Numbered from the stretch's first letter, positions 21,381-33,227 are shown. The stretch is 64,000 bases of DNA from Kondoa malvinella (GCA_039545315.1 BCIM01000008.1:682001-746000); one strand, 5' to 3'. Made by a program: numbers and translations. The notes: generated by a model from the sequence alone, not told the origin.

Positions 21381-23111
21381 CATGTCGATCCAGTCAGATA
21401 ACCAGTTTTTCGTACGCGTGCTTCACCACATGGCTCAAGATAACGCTGAAAGCTTTGGCACAGGTGATCCAACTCACAAATTGTCTGATCGGCACAACAC
21501 TGGCTGGGACAGTAATAGGGTAAGTCTGTTGGTCATCGGTTCTGCTTGTACTGATATGAATTCCAGGCAAGGAATCTCATACCTTACTTTGACCTCCGTC
21601 AGTCCCTTGTCACAGATAGGCAGTGCATATTGACGGTATTGATAGCCGGAAAGAATGTACAAGATCCTTGTGCCGATCCTCATGCTGCTTTCTGTGATGG
21701 TTGCGATAGGCTATGACATCGACACGAGTAAGTGGATTCAGCGTATGCAAGAAAATTAGACTCATGATCATCTGTTGTGCAGTCGACAAATACGCATCAC
21801 ATTTTGGCGAATTTGAGCCTCAGACATATGCGACGGATGGTGTCATCATGTCTGTGTTGCTGAACGGAGTCGTCTTTGGTGTTGTCATGGGATTCTATGC
21901 ATGGAGAGCGCATGTAAGCGCAACGTTCCTCCGAGAGCTACATTGATGTGCGGTCATTCAGGTCATCTGGAACAACAACAAGATCGTTCTTACTTTGCTT
22001 GCTCCGGTCGCGGCAGCTCCTGCGATAGTCGAATTCTGGTTTGTGCGGACTTTCCTTTGTTAGCTCTAGCGTGCAACTAACGATCTGCGTTTACAAAGGG
22101 TGGCTATCAAGTGAGATCGTATTCAGTCTTGCCAGACGAAGCCTGATTGTGTCCGTCGCTTAAGGTTGGAGTTCGTAAGTCACGATGTACCGCTTGATGC
22201 CTATGTTTGCTGAGCTCGCTTCCTTTACAGCCAGCTACCCAGAACTAAATGCGAATGTAAACAAGGCGCTTATTCCGCTGGTCCATGCTCATCGTCATCG
22301 TAGCTCGGCGCAACAGCAGGCTTGACCTTTTCGATTCCTTTCATTGCCGACACTATAATGTGAGGCTCATCAATTCTATCAGTCTTCCCCAATCTAATCT
22401 CTCCACATTACAGTATGTTGGTAATGTTGGGTGGTCTGTGGAGATCGGCTCAGCAAGGTGCTTCGGCTGTGTCAAGCAAGGTCTTGAAACGTATCGGTAA
22501 GCTCGAGACCCTTGATCGCACCTGATCTACGCTGAGCATTCCTGCTGCAGGTCTGGTCGCGCTAGAGACCAACGCAGTCTGCACAAGTATGTCGCGACTG
22601 ACAACACGCGGGTCTCGTACTAATGTCGAGCGCAGTCATGCAAGCACTAGCTCTTGGCTTGTGTAAGATCCCCGTCTACCTCTTGGTGCTCATCTGACCT
22701 TTTAAATTAATGCACAGACTTGGCCACCCAAGAGTATCACTTCCTGCTGGTTGCTAGCATACCGCATGTAAGTCGCCGATTGATATGCCAACATCGGAGC
22801 TGACCTGCTCACAGGTCTATTCTTTGACCTTCATCTTCTGGCTTCTGGCTAGACAGAAGACCCGGCAGATCATCGTCGAGTCTTCTCATGGCAATACTGG
22901 TGTGACAGGAAAGCGCAATCAAGTATGTACTCGATCGAATTCGGTGCTACGCTTCGCTAATGTGCTCGCCTGACTTTCCCAGTCGTCCGGTATTGTAGTT
23001 CAAACCCAACGCAGTCTTCATATCGACCTAGAACACCAACCTGGCAATTCTTATGATGTTGAACTGGGCGAAATCAACGAAAAGCGGGATCATGCGCAAC
23101 ATGGCATTTAG
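21381..23111 (+). CDS. polytopic (7TM) fungal membrane protein, DUF6534-like
   Basis: Many small exons encode consecutive membrane segments: TNCLIGTTLAGTVIG, QGISYLTLTS, YKILVPILMLLSVMVAIGYD, then DGVIMSVLLNGVVFGVVMGF followed by YAWRAHV. Later come LTLLAPVAAAPAIVEFW, RIGLVALETNAVCT, IMQALALGL and HFLLVASIPHVYSLTFIFWL. A hydrophilic tail ends EINEKRDHAQHGI. The layout (seven TMs, Tyr/Trp-rich third segment ending YAWR, ETNA before TM6) is that of the basidiomycete DUF6534 family, orphan receptor-like proteins of unknown ligand. The start MSIQSDNQFF is tentative because the first intron would be unusually short. The gene sits between the decayed and intact D-amino-acid oxidase copies. Confidence 0.7.
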
Positions 23112-23638
23112 CACGCCAGTAGGTACGGTCTGACGGGTAGTGCAGTGGGATGGGGCAACAGGGCAAAGTGTACATATCTCAGCCATGCGTTGGAATCGGA
23201 TTCTACTAGCTTGGGTCAACGTGTGTCCTCTGATCCGTGCTGGTACGTTTCGTGTCATTCTGCTGCCTTTACCTCGCCAAGCACCTCATCCCTCGAAAGT
23301 CCCTTCCAAACTTGACCCAAGTCTCCGCATCGAGGTTATTGCTTAAGGCTTGATATGCAACCGCGACAACGAGAGGTGTCGATCTTTGCACGCCGTGACC
23401 GCTGCCTTGCACGATTTAGGATGTTCTTTCTGTCTTCTTCATCAGCCCCATTGCCATGCGGTGTTTATGGTACCAGTTCAAACGAACCGCTATCACGACT
23501 TTGGCAGTGCATTGACATTATTCGATGCGGTGCGTTTTCTGTCGTCTTCCTCCATCTTTCCCCTTTCTTCATACTTTCCCTATGCTTTCCAATTGTCTAT
23601 CAGGCATGAGGCTAGACCGATTCTGGTCGTCTCGCAGC
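23112..23638. promoter_or_regulatory. upstream region of D-amino-acid oxidase, partly shared with the relic
   Basis: About 527 bp lie between the 7TM stop and the oxidase start. The last ~165 bp (from about 23475) align with 20600-20758 upstream of the relic, so the duplicated unit included promoter DNA. No separate gene was recognised. Confidence 0.5.
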
Positions 23639-24949
23639 ATGCCGGCTACTCCTTCAGCGCATCATGTAGTTCTGGGAGCTGGTATCGTCGGATTGGCCAC
23701 TGCTCTCGAGCTACATGACAAGCACCCATCCGCGAAGATCACCATCGTTGCAGAATTCCTGCCCGGCGATGATTCTCCAGATTATTGCAGCATTTGGGCG
23801 TCTGCTATGCTACACTGGCTACAGACTGGTGGCGAAGATGCGGAGAAGCTACTCAGTATGTCTGAGATCGCACGCTTGTCAATGCTCAAAGCTGTTTAGA
23901 ATGGGAACGAGCTAATTACGATAAAATCGTAGCTTATGCCGAGCTCGACAACAGTCCAGTCAAACCTATTGAGAATACGGTGCGTCTTGCATCTAGTCTT
24001 TGAGTGTATCGCTAAAGCATTAAACAGATGTACTACTCGAAGCAGAACGAACAAACTGGCAGAGCAAACTACGCAGCCGTCAAACAAGGGGCCGCCTTGG
24101 TAAGCTTTCGATCGTCCTCATCACAAGACACCGCTAATCGCTAAATAAGTCTCGTATCTTGGATGAAGACGAGCTGAAAGGCGAAACGACTTTCGGCTAC
24201 ACTTTTCCCTCTCATGTCATCGATCCTTCTTCTTTCCTGCTTTTGCTGCAATCTCAACTTCGCAGCTATGGTTGCCTCTTTATCCGACACAAAGTGCATC
24301 ACATCTCGGAAGCACTCACCTTTGATCAGCCCGGTCCAGTGAACGCTGTCTTCAACTGCACCGGTCTAGGCAGTCGGGATTTGGGCGGTGTAGCTGATGC
24401 CGAAGTCTATGGCGAAGTCTCTTATCCTGTAACGGTACAAGCTCCCTGGCTGAAAGGATGTGTCGTCGAGATCGGCGAGAAGGAATCGGGTTACGTTGCG
24501 CGCGGAAATGGCATTGCGGCAATACCATACATGGATCACGCCTACAAGAAGAACACAAAGTCGTGGCCTTCACCTATACCGCAAGTTCAAGCTGTACTCT
24601 TTGAGAGAATCGCTCAAGGCTCCATTCAGTTCGTTGTCTCGCGCTGAACTCGCAATCAAGACTTGTGCCGAGTCATTTCCTGAGATGCTACCGTCTGGCA
24701 TGTCGTGGAGGGATATTCAAATCAAGGACGAGGTTGTTGCCTATCGCCCTTGTCGCAATGGCGGCATTCGGGTAGAAGCTGAAGAGCTCGGTGAGTCACT
24801 TGACTACGTTCCACCTCTTGCTGAGCAGCTGTACAGCGCTGAAGGATGGAGGCAAGTTGCTAAGCATTCATCATTACGGTCACGGAAGAAAAGGGTTCTG
24901 TACAGCCTTCGGGAGCGCGATAGACGCTGTAGCGCTGCTGAAAACATAG
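23639..24949 (+). CDS. D-amino-acid oxidase (FAD-dependent)
   Basis: The N-terminus HHVVLGAGIVGLATALEL is a perfect FAD-binding GxGxxG. It is followed by LPGDDSPDYCSIWASAM, the family's PGD..Y.S.WA motif. Downstream come WERANYDKIVAY, GPVNAVFNCTGLGSRDLGG (the signature NCTGLGxRDLGG), YVARGNG, VVAYRPCRNGGIRVEAE with the substrate-binding Arg, and HHYGHGRKGFCTAFGSA at the C-terminus. The enzyme oxidises D-amino acids to keto acids, ammonia and peroxide. Introns are needed at 23.86, 23.98, 24.10, about 24.57 and 24.79 kb to keep the frame; the fourth (69 nt, donor in AAGTCG) is the least certain. The C-terminus LLKT is not a canonical SKL peroxisomal signal. The next gene starts only 57 bp downstream. 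Confidence 0.88.
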
Positions 24950-25006
24950 ACTAGCGCTTTGAAATTGCTCTTTGCTTCTCGTATACTTCGAGCGGTGACT
25001 TCTGCT

Positions 25007-25815
25007 ATGAACGTCCATGAGTACGGTATGACCCACAAAGGAGGACACGTCATCGAACGATGGTACAACAGCAACAAGACGCCGTTTGCTGCTGCCTGTA
25101 TAGCATATACTCGAGCGCATTTCCCAGGCCAACCGGAAGTTGCTTCCACAGTCGAAGATGAATTGTATGAGCTCTGGCATGATGTGATCGCCGCAGCCAA
25201 AGCTGGAAGTGACCGTGTCAAACTGGAATGGCTTGTGCAATTCGTGCGCTGCGTGAAGGAGCGCGAAACTCCAGCCCAAGCCTATCTCTTTGGCATGTGT
25301 ATGCGAGGAGAATGGAATCGTCTGCCTCTCTCTAGTCAAGCTGTGTCCGTCTAAGACCTCGTATAGACTCTGATCCTTCACCGTCTGACCCGCAACGGGA
25401 ACTGAAGCGTAATCATTGGCAGAATCTTAACACCTTTGCAGCAAAGTTGACAGCTGCTCAAGTCTGTGACTTCTCGCTCTATGCTATATGGGCTATGCGG
25501 ACTGTTTTGGAAGACGACTGCGATACTCTGGACGGAGATTTACCTGCTGCAGTAGAGTGGATCATGCATGCTGGCGAGCTGTTAGCCTCAAGTCGAGAAG
25601 AGTATCTTTCAGGCAATGGGAAAGGAGATCCTGCGAGAGGCGGGAAGCGATGGACTGGCAAGAAGGGGTTTTGTGCATCGAGATGGGAGTTTTGGATGAG
25701 AAGATTTGAAGAGTTGGCAAAGTATCAGCAATGCTCTCATGAAGTGAAGGATCTTGCTACAAAGGCAGCGACAGAGATGCGAAGGCTCTCGGAAGAACGG
25801 GATGCACAGTCGTGA
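25007..25815 (+). CDS. DUF3632 family protein
   Basis: Two exons are joined by a 32 nt intron at 25335-25366. The first gives VIERWYNSNKTPFAAAC, LEWLVQFVRCVKERE and RGEWNRLPLS. The second gives NLNTFAAKLTAAQVCDFSLY, IWAMRTVLED, AAVEWIMHAGELL, GDPARGGKRW and FCASRWEFWMRRFEEL. The pattern (LxxLxxFAAxL, A.WALRxALE, AaxWIxxag, GdpaRGG, W.fW..rf) is that of the fungal DUF3632 family, soluble helical proteins without assigned function that are often expanded in basidiomycetes and frequently lie beside metabolic genes. ATG at 25007 is chosen because the upstream extension has no ATG. Its position 57 bp after the oxidase on the same strand suggests coupled expression. Confidence 0.75.
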
Positions 25816-26196
25816 TCGATCGGTCTGTCTTGTCTCTTCCAATGTCACCTCAGGCTGACTCGGCTCGGCAGTAACAGCTTGTTGGCAGTCTATCTATTAC
25901 TCTAAGTAAGACGAGCACACTGCTCTTGCCCAATGTCTCGGACTAAGATCGGCCAGAGCATTAAAGGCAGAAGCGTTACGCGTTCAGAAGGAACCCTCTG
26001 TGCGTTACTATTGCACGTCTAGCTGGCTAGACCTCATCATGATTAGTCACAGGCACGTTGCCAATGTGCTTGACGATTAAGATTGATTCGGGTCCGATAA
26101 GGAACGGGATGTCTGAGGGCGATACGATAAGATGATGGTTTTCTGGTTCTTGTCCTGAACCACGTTTACTTGCAAAACAACAAATACCCGTTTTAA
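25816..26196. promoter_or_regulatory. intergenic, upstream of the Zn2Cys6 regulator
   Basis: These 381 bp precede the regulator start. A minus-strand frame crossing this region was considered and rejected because its 5' half is antisense to the first exons of the regulator. No other coding signal was seen. Confidence 0.4.
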
Positions 26197-28479
26197 ATGG
26201 ACAGTCAGCGCAAGAAGAAGCCTCCAGCATGTGAGGTCGCATAGCAGACACGAGCTGGATTAGCTGATGCAAGATTTTGACTGCTAGGCGATCGGTGCAA
26301 GGTATACTAGCCTGCTAGAGCTTGATTACATCTCTTAATGCTACGAGAAAGGCGAAGCGAGTCCTTTGTCATCCGCAGACTGATGGAACCTCCTGCCCTC
26401 GGTGCATTGAACAAGATGCTGCATGCACAACAACGCCAGTCGTCCGCAAACCTCGCGGTACTGGCAATACGCAGCGCAAAAGGAAAAGAGCAACGCAAGA
26501 TGAAGGCGAGACTGTCCCAGTAGTCTCTTCTGCATCTTCCGTTTCTTCGCCAGACTTCACCTTCAATGTCCCATGCATACCGTCGGGCAGCAGTACTGCT
26601 TTAATCCCACAATTCGCACCAGTGATTTCGGCTCACGAACATCTTGTGCTGGAGACGCAGCGGAAGAGTCTGATTAATCATCTGCTCGACTGTTCGTACA
26701 TGCTTTCGCAGCTAGATGGTGTCGAACTAAAGGCTGCCTTCACGCAGTATCTGAAGATCTTCCGCTACGAACCTACTGCCCTCTCCTAGTCAATCAACAT
26801 ACAGAAGAAACATACAGTCAATGGCTGCTCAAGCTGAAATGTGGCCATCATCCCGCTGTGCTAGCCACTCTAGCCGCTTTCGCCTCCTTTTCTTCCTCAC
26901 ATCCGAGTATTCTGGGCAACGGCGAGCTCTTGCCATCTAGTGACATCTTAGCAATCGATTATCACGTCAATGCGAAGGTCACATGCGTCAACTCAAAAAG
27001 CCTCACCATGGCTGGCAAGCGACGCGCTCGCATATGTCGGGATCTGTATGAGTCTGCTAGGAAGCTTGTATGGGAATCTGGTGCCATGGCAGTTCCATCT
27101 CGCGAAAACGCCATAGCATGTTATTTGCTGGACTCGATAGAGACGAGTAAGCTGGACCTATTTCCGTTTTGCGCAGGCTCAGCAATATACTTAGCATGTT
27201 TCAAGAGAAGCAAGATAATGAAAGCGAGACCTTATCACAGCGCGTTTTTGGCTCTTCTTCAGGGCCTCGCAGAGACGGATGGCAACTTTACTTACGAAAG
27301 CATGATCGGCTATTCGATGCTCGAAGCCATCTCTGCCTTCTCGCTCGGCACTCATCCCAGTCTGACCCACTTCGCCGAAGATTGTATCTCAAACAAAAGT
27401 CGACCAGAGCGCCCTCCTGAATCGGTGGAAGACTTTGCGCAACGGCTTCTAGCAAGAGACTCGGATCGGCTGGATGTCCATCAGTTAGGCGGCTCTCTGC
27501 GTGACTTTTTAGATCATAGCAAGTACATTGCAAGGCATTACAGCCCAAAAGTGCTTTGTGGTGAATACGCTCTCTTACACCTCCAAGCTCAACTGATCGC
27601 GTTTCAGGTACACCAAGAGAAAGCGATCTGCACAGTTTTCTGACCGATGTCGAAGGCCTGTTCTGCGCTTCCGATGCAATCAATGCGCATTTGCAAGCTA
27701 GGCCAGATCTGATTCGCGTGCTCATGTGTCCGGACGAAAGACCAGGCCATTCTGTGGGGAGCATGCTTCCGGTGATCCGGATGAATCTAAAGTTACCTTT
27801 GGCTTGTCTCATGCTGTGGGTTCCGGATCATATGCTTTACTGTCTCGCTGATGTGTCCGAGGCAGGCCTGTGTATGAGAATTGCGGTACTTCAGCTAGCA
27901 ACTCATCCTTTGTTCCGATCGATCCATCACCGAGCGGAGAAAACATCGCTCTTCATACTCGACTGCATGGATTGACCGAACGAGCGCTCAACCTGCTCCT
28001 CGTCTCTCTCAGCTTAAACCCGACAATGAATTACGTCCATTCACTGCCGATCGTGCACTTGGATCGTTGGGCAGCCGCCATGATCAGCCTTTGTCAAAAG
28101 CCGCAGTCGACCTTGACTGCACAGCATATTGAAGAGTGAGTTCCTCTCGTTCTTGTGGTCGAGTATTGGAACTAACAGGCTAAGCAGCATGTTGACTTAT
28201 CTTACCGTCTACGCCTTTTCGCTTCCTATCGAAGATCACATAATCGAGCAACTGCAAGCCGAATTAGACTGGAGAAAGCTGCAGGAGAGTATGATCATGT
28301 CTGTTGACGCGTCGTTAGCTACTGTGAGTGCTGTATCACACTTTGACGGTTGTTTGCTGATCTGTATGTTGCAGGTCTCGCCTTTCGATACTCCCTCAGC
28401 ATCACTGCCTTTGGACAATTTCTTTGATCTCAACGCGGCGCAATTTGATTGTGAAGGTGCTATCAATTTCAACGTATGA
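26197..28479 (+). CDS. Zn2Cys6 fungal transcription factor
   Basis: The zinc cluster is built from three exons: MDSQRKKKPPA plus the first base of a Cys codon (to 26230), a 14 nt exon at 26288-26301 (CDRCK), and a third beginning AKRVLCHPQTDGTSCPRC followed by IEQDAAC. Together they give all six cysteines (C-x2-C-x6-C, then C-x2-C-x6-C). A basic stretch RKRKRA follows. The rest shows the helical middle homology region of fungal regulators (PSILGNGELL, NAIACYLLDSIETSK, EDHIIEQLQAELDWRK). Introns include one of only 29 nt at 26719-26747. Such proteins bind CGG-type sites and regulate nearby or dispersed metabolic genes. Lying immediately downstream of the oxidase and DUF3632 genes, it is a candidate local regulator. 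Confidence 0.85.
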
Positions 28480-28702
28480 TGATCCAAGGTGTCGCTTATT
28501 TGACAACCAGCAAGGCACTGGAAGCTGAAGGACATCGAGCTTCTCAAGGCATTCTGAGCAGCCATGATGAGTGGGTAACAAACGGACACTAACACACATT
28601 GTAGACCTGTACATAGCGCAGCATAACACTTCCATTGATGTATGCTCGTTGCTCGTTCACAACCCACCAAGGTCTATATATACCAGTTCAAGTGATATCC
28701 CC

Positions 28703-31700
28703 ATGCTAACTCGACCGAGGACATGGCTGCTTATACTTGTGCTAGCTCTGGTGTCCTGTAATCTGCGCTGTGAGTCGTTGTTTGGCGACTTCCACGTCAT
28801 GAAGTTCTCATCTTATCAATTGATTGCCTAGTTTGTGCTGCTCAGGCCAGCTCAGAAGTAGACAAAGCGACTAAGCAAGCTACAGCTGGAAATGGGCCTG
28901 TTGCTGCACCATCTCCAGAGCAGAACGAAGCAACGCGAGAGGCAGCAGAGCGCTATGCAGAAGGTCTGTCCTTGCTCTTCGATGCCATTTGTTAAGCGAT
29001 CTGACACTCTTATACAGCTTCAGAGCTCTATACAAAGGCTCTCAGTCTGCTCAGCAGCCTTCGAAGCAGATCCATCTCGCTAATACCTCCTCCGTCAACT
29101 TCACTATTCTCATCGTCATCGTATACGCCGTTCTTTGATCTGATTGAATCAGCTGGAGGGCCTATTTCACCTCTGGTTAAGCTCTTACGGCGGTATACAA
29201 AGCCTTCAACGCAAGACATGATAGACGAAGAGGGCGAAGGGTGGTCAATACTTGGATCGTTGTACAAATTCAGCGGAGCGACTTCTTTGTTGGGCGATTA
29301 TGTAGAGGAAGACGGGGACAGAGAGAAGAAGGTCACGAATGCTTTGAACAGTAATGGGCAATTGAGCAAGAGCGATGTCCGGTTTGGCTTAGATATGGTT
29401 GTCGATATGCTCAGACAAGCTGGGGAAGGAGGAAAGGACGAAGCTTGGGAGACATTAGGTGAACTATCGATGGTACGTCTGAATATGGGGTTGATGCTAG
29501 ATGCTCAATTGGAAAGTAGTGGGGCAAACATGGCGCGGAGCAGAATCTTACAACTGCCTTAAATGCGTATGAGCGGCTAGCTGAGCGCACTGGAAACCCT
29601 ATTGCACAGTACAACGTTGGCTTTCTCAAGTCGACCGGTCTGGCGGAAGAAAGCGAGATGGAAGGTGATCAGTCTGAAGTAAGCCGGGCTCTGACCATTC
29701 ATCAGCTTAGGCAGCCGCTAATTCCCAAGTAGGCTCTTCTCTACTATACTTTTGCTGCCTTGGGCGGCGCTTCACAAGCAGAGATGACTGTCGGTTATCG
29801 GCATTGGGTCGGTATCGGCACAAAGCAAAGCTGCGGAGATGCCTTGCCATTCTACAAATCAGCTGCGGACAAAGGCACGCATGCCAATGATTTATGCCAT
29901 ATGAAAACTGACCCTCCTTTGTTGCAGCCATCAAGCACTTCAATTCCGGAGCTCCAGGCGGTCGAAATCTACCTCCAGCCAAGAATCGCCTATCAGACAT
30001 TGAAGGCGGCGTCTACGGTCCAGGCGCATCTGTCTCTTCATCAGGTCCGCACGCACTCAAACTTGCTCACTCTTCACATGCGCACGAGCACCCGACAACA
30101 GCCCAAGAATGGGAAGACGTGCTAGAATTCTACTCCTTTCACGCTGCTCGAGGTGATGCAAGCTTCATGTTCAAACTAGGCAGAATCTATTACCAAGGGT
30201 TCGGTCCGACTGCGAGTGCAGGTAGAGATTACGAAATGGCCATGAAGTGGTTCACTCGCATTACAAGAAGCGTTTGGGCTAGCGACCCGAAACCTAGTCA
30301 GATGAAGACTATGCTCGCTACTGGTGGATATAACCATAATAAGGATGTCAGGCAAAAAGCGACGGATTATCAGTATATGGTTGCGGCGCTTGCGAGTGGT
30401 TATATCGGCAAGATGTATTTGAGAGGCGAAGGAGTCAAGCAGGACTTTGCGAAAGCGTATTTGTGGTTCAGTCGAGGTAGCGCTAGGGTGTGTTTCTTTG
30501 TCCTCTCTGTCGGTACTCGCTGATCATAGAGTTGTCGAAACGCTGAAGGGCGATCATGTTTCGCATAATGGTCTAGGCCTCATGTATCGCGATGGTCTCG
30601 GCTTGACAGCAGACAGTGCTCGGGCATTCAACTTTTTTCAAAGCGCTTCAAGCGATAATCTGGCCGAAGCCCAAGTCAATCTGGGCAAACTCTATCTCAG
30701 TTCGTGTTGAAGTTCGTCCTGTTCACTTCGTGACTGATAACCTTTGGTTGGAACAGACAACGGAGAATATCAAGTCGCCTCGCAATACTTTGAAATGGCA
30801 ATCAAGAATGGCGATACTTTCCAAGCTTTCTACTACCTAGCCGAACTGAACGCCTTTGCAGTCGCTCGACCTGACTTATGTCCCGTTGCTGTGTCATTCT
30901 ACAAAATCGTTGCTGAACGAGGTGACTGGACGCACGAGATTTGGACTCAGGCGGAACGAGCCTGGAACAGAGGCGATCGACAAAGAGCGTTGCTGGGCTA
31001 TTGGATGATGGCTGAGCGTGGCTATGAGGTGGCTCAGAACAATGTTGCTTTCATCCTGGACAGAGGTGCGTGCCAGTCAGATTAGTCCTTTGGGTTAGAC
31101 TGATTACATGACCGCACAGACAAGTCCGCTCTTCACCTACCTTCCTTCTTGAAAGTACTTCAACCTCCTCCTGGCCCACTGATCAACAACAACATTACCG
31201 ACCGACTAGCGCTGATACACTGGACTCGCTCAGCGGCCCAAGACAACATTGACGCATTAGTCAAGATGGGTGATTACTACCTCAAAGGTATTGGTCTGCC
31301 GAATGGTCAGCCTCAACCTCAGAAGGCTGCTGCGTGCTATCAGACTGCTTCGAACACGCATGTCAGTGCTTTAGCTATGCACTCGCTTGGGTGGATGCAT
31401 GAAGTTGGTCTTGGAGTGAACAAGGTCATTTCTTTCCACACATTGTTTCCAACCATCTCATCATGTCTATGCAGGACTTTCACCTCGCCAAACGATACTA
31501 CGACGAAGCGCTAGAAACAAACACAGAAGCGTACCTTCCTGTCGTGCTTTCCTTATTCAAGCTACATCTCCGCTCCGTCTACCTAGCTATAAAAGGCGGT
31601 GATCCAGCTTCACTGACGCTCAACAACCCTTTCTCAACATCTTCCGACACAACTGATGCACCCCTGGGCGCACTCGAACGGTTGTACCTCGTCTTTTCTC

Positions 31701-32138
31701 ACTTGATAAAGCTTCAATTCTCTTCAGCGTTCGAAGAGTTGTTTTCTGGACAACCAAGAACTGCGATCGTAGGGGAAGAAGAAGTTGAAGAAGTGCAGGA
31801 TCCGCTGTTGGATGCTCAGAGGGCTTTGAGCTCTGATGGGGAAGGAGAATGGGTCCGAGAAGCTAGAGAACGGGAGAGGCTAGAACGAGGTGAAGACGGC
31901 GAGGACGAGTACGATCTGAGGAATGGAGGTGATGTATGGGAGAGTTTGGCCATTGTTGGTTGTTGTATGCTCATTGGGTGCGTCTCTCTTCTTTTCCCGA
32001 TCAGATAATTGAGCTGAGATTTGTTGCAGGTATTTCATATATCACCGACAAGCTCGACAAGAGGGCGTAAGAGCAGCAGCAGAGGAGGAGAGGAGAAGAC
32101 AAGCAAGAGCAGCTATGGCAGGCATAGATCCGCAATGA
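28703..32138 (+). CDS. HRD3: Sel1-repeat ERAD component, HRD3/SEL1L-like
   Basis: The protein begins with a signal peptide (TWLLILVLALVSCN) followed after an intron by CAAQASSEVDK. It continues through a long series of Sel1-like repeats (for example LGRIYYQGFGPTAS, IGKMYLRGEGVKQDFAKAY, HNGLGLMYRDGLGLT, LGKLYLS, LGWMHEVGLGVNK) and ends with a single TM segment (SLAIVGCCMLIGYFIY) and a short basic Gln/Arg-rich tail ending AGIDPQ. Signal peptide, luminal Sel1 repeats and C-terminal TM are the HRD3/SEL1L architecture, the substrate-recruiting partner of the Hrd1 ubiquitin ligase in ER-associated degradation. About a dozen short introns interrupt it. It ends about 110 bp from the convergent GPI-protein gene. 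Confidence 0.88.
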
Positions 32139-32251
32139 CACTACTTTTGCCTTGTGACTCTTTTGACCGCGACCATAACAAGCCATAAGCAATATCCAAA
32201 GCGCTAAAAAGGGTAATAAAAATGTCCATGCGCCTTTTTGTCCCGTATCCC

Positions 32252-33227
32252 TCAAACAGCCAACATGCCCACAGCCAATGCAACAGCCAAACCAACACCA
32301 GCGACTTGAAGCTGACCAGCAGCAGAATCGGTGTCGGCGTTGACGGTTGGTCGTGCAGATCCAGAAGTGACTGATTCCCTCGCTGCTACTTGGCTTCTTG
32401 TCGACGCTTGGGCAGTAGTGCTAGTAGGCTCTTCATCTTCGTCTGGCATAGAGCTAGACATTGCAGAGGCCGATGCAGAAGGCATTGATGATTCTTCAGC
32501 TACCGAGCTAGCGGACGACATGGCTGAACCGACTGCGGATCCAGAAATGGGTGCAGAAGAGACTGGTAGTGGTGATGAACCAGCTAAAGCGCCAATACCC
32601 CAAGCAATATCTTGTCCGTCTGGTTGAACAGTCTCTGTTGGTTCGGTCGTTTCGCCTGATGAAGAAGCAATAGCGAAACGGGTGGTCCATGTTGGGTCCG
32701 CTCCGTTGTTGGTGAATTGGATCTGTAACAAAAGGTCAGAATTGGGACAAGAGTGGAAGGAAAGAAGACTTGCGAAATAGATGCCTGAGTTTGGTGTAAC
32801 GTCTGGAACTGTCCATTCGTATAGGCCAGCTGTGGTAAGACTCTCAGCTGTTTGATTGCAAGGCATCGAGGAAGAATACTCACGCGATTGAGTACCATCG
32901 ACACCATCAGTGATGGGCGCGACGAGATTCATGTCCCAGCTATAAAAACACATCAACGGCTGTCCTCTGAAACTCTCCGGATGAGGATTGACTGACTTGC
33001 TACCGCTCATTAGCGCAATAGAGACGTTGGTCCAAGTGCCTGTAGTATCGGCAGACCTGAAAAAACAAATGTAGAGGGTCAGCCCAGACCTTCTGCACAG
33101 AAGCATATCACACGAACCATTGCACTTGTAATTGTTGACCTTCTTGAATTGTAGCTGGTGTGAGTGGGCTGACGGCTGCTTGAGCGATAGAAACGGCCAA
33201 AGCGAGGAAAGCGGCTGAAGCAAACAT
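32252..33227 (-). CDS. GPI-anchored Ser-rich surface protein (Kre9/Knh1-like N-terminal domain)
   Basis: The signal peptide MFASAAFLALAVSIAQA is followed by AVSPLTPATIQEGQQLQVQW and DTTGTWTNVSIALMSG. Further on come AGLYEWTVPDV, NSGIYFAS and IQFTNNGADPTWTTRF. This is the fungal Ser-Thr-rich GPI-anchored family domain (Kre9/Knh1 N-terminal-like, with G-x-xxVxW start, TxxWxxxxxxLMxG and YxWxVP). A Ser/Ala/Glu/Thr-rich stalk and a hydrophobic C-terminal tail without charges (AGVGLAVALAVGMLAV) fit GPI attachment near the preceding DSAAG. The product should sit on the plasma membrane or cell wall. Introns interrupt it in at least three places (after QVQW, before AGLYEW, before IQFTNN). Confidence 0.85.

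Noticed and set aside
26027..26272. Minus-strand open frame of 81 codons beside the zinc-cluster regulator
   Set aside because: Its 5' half is antisense to the first exon and intron of the regulator, whose six cysteines assemble perfectly on the plus strand.
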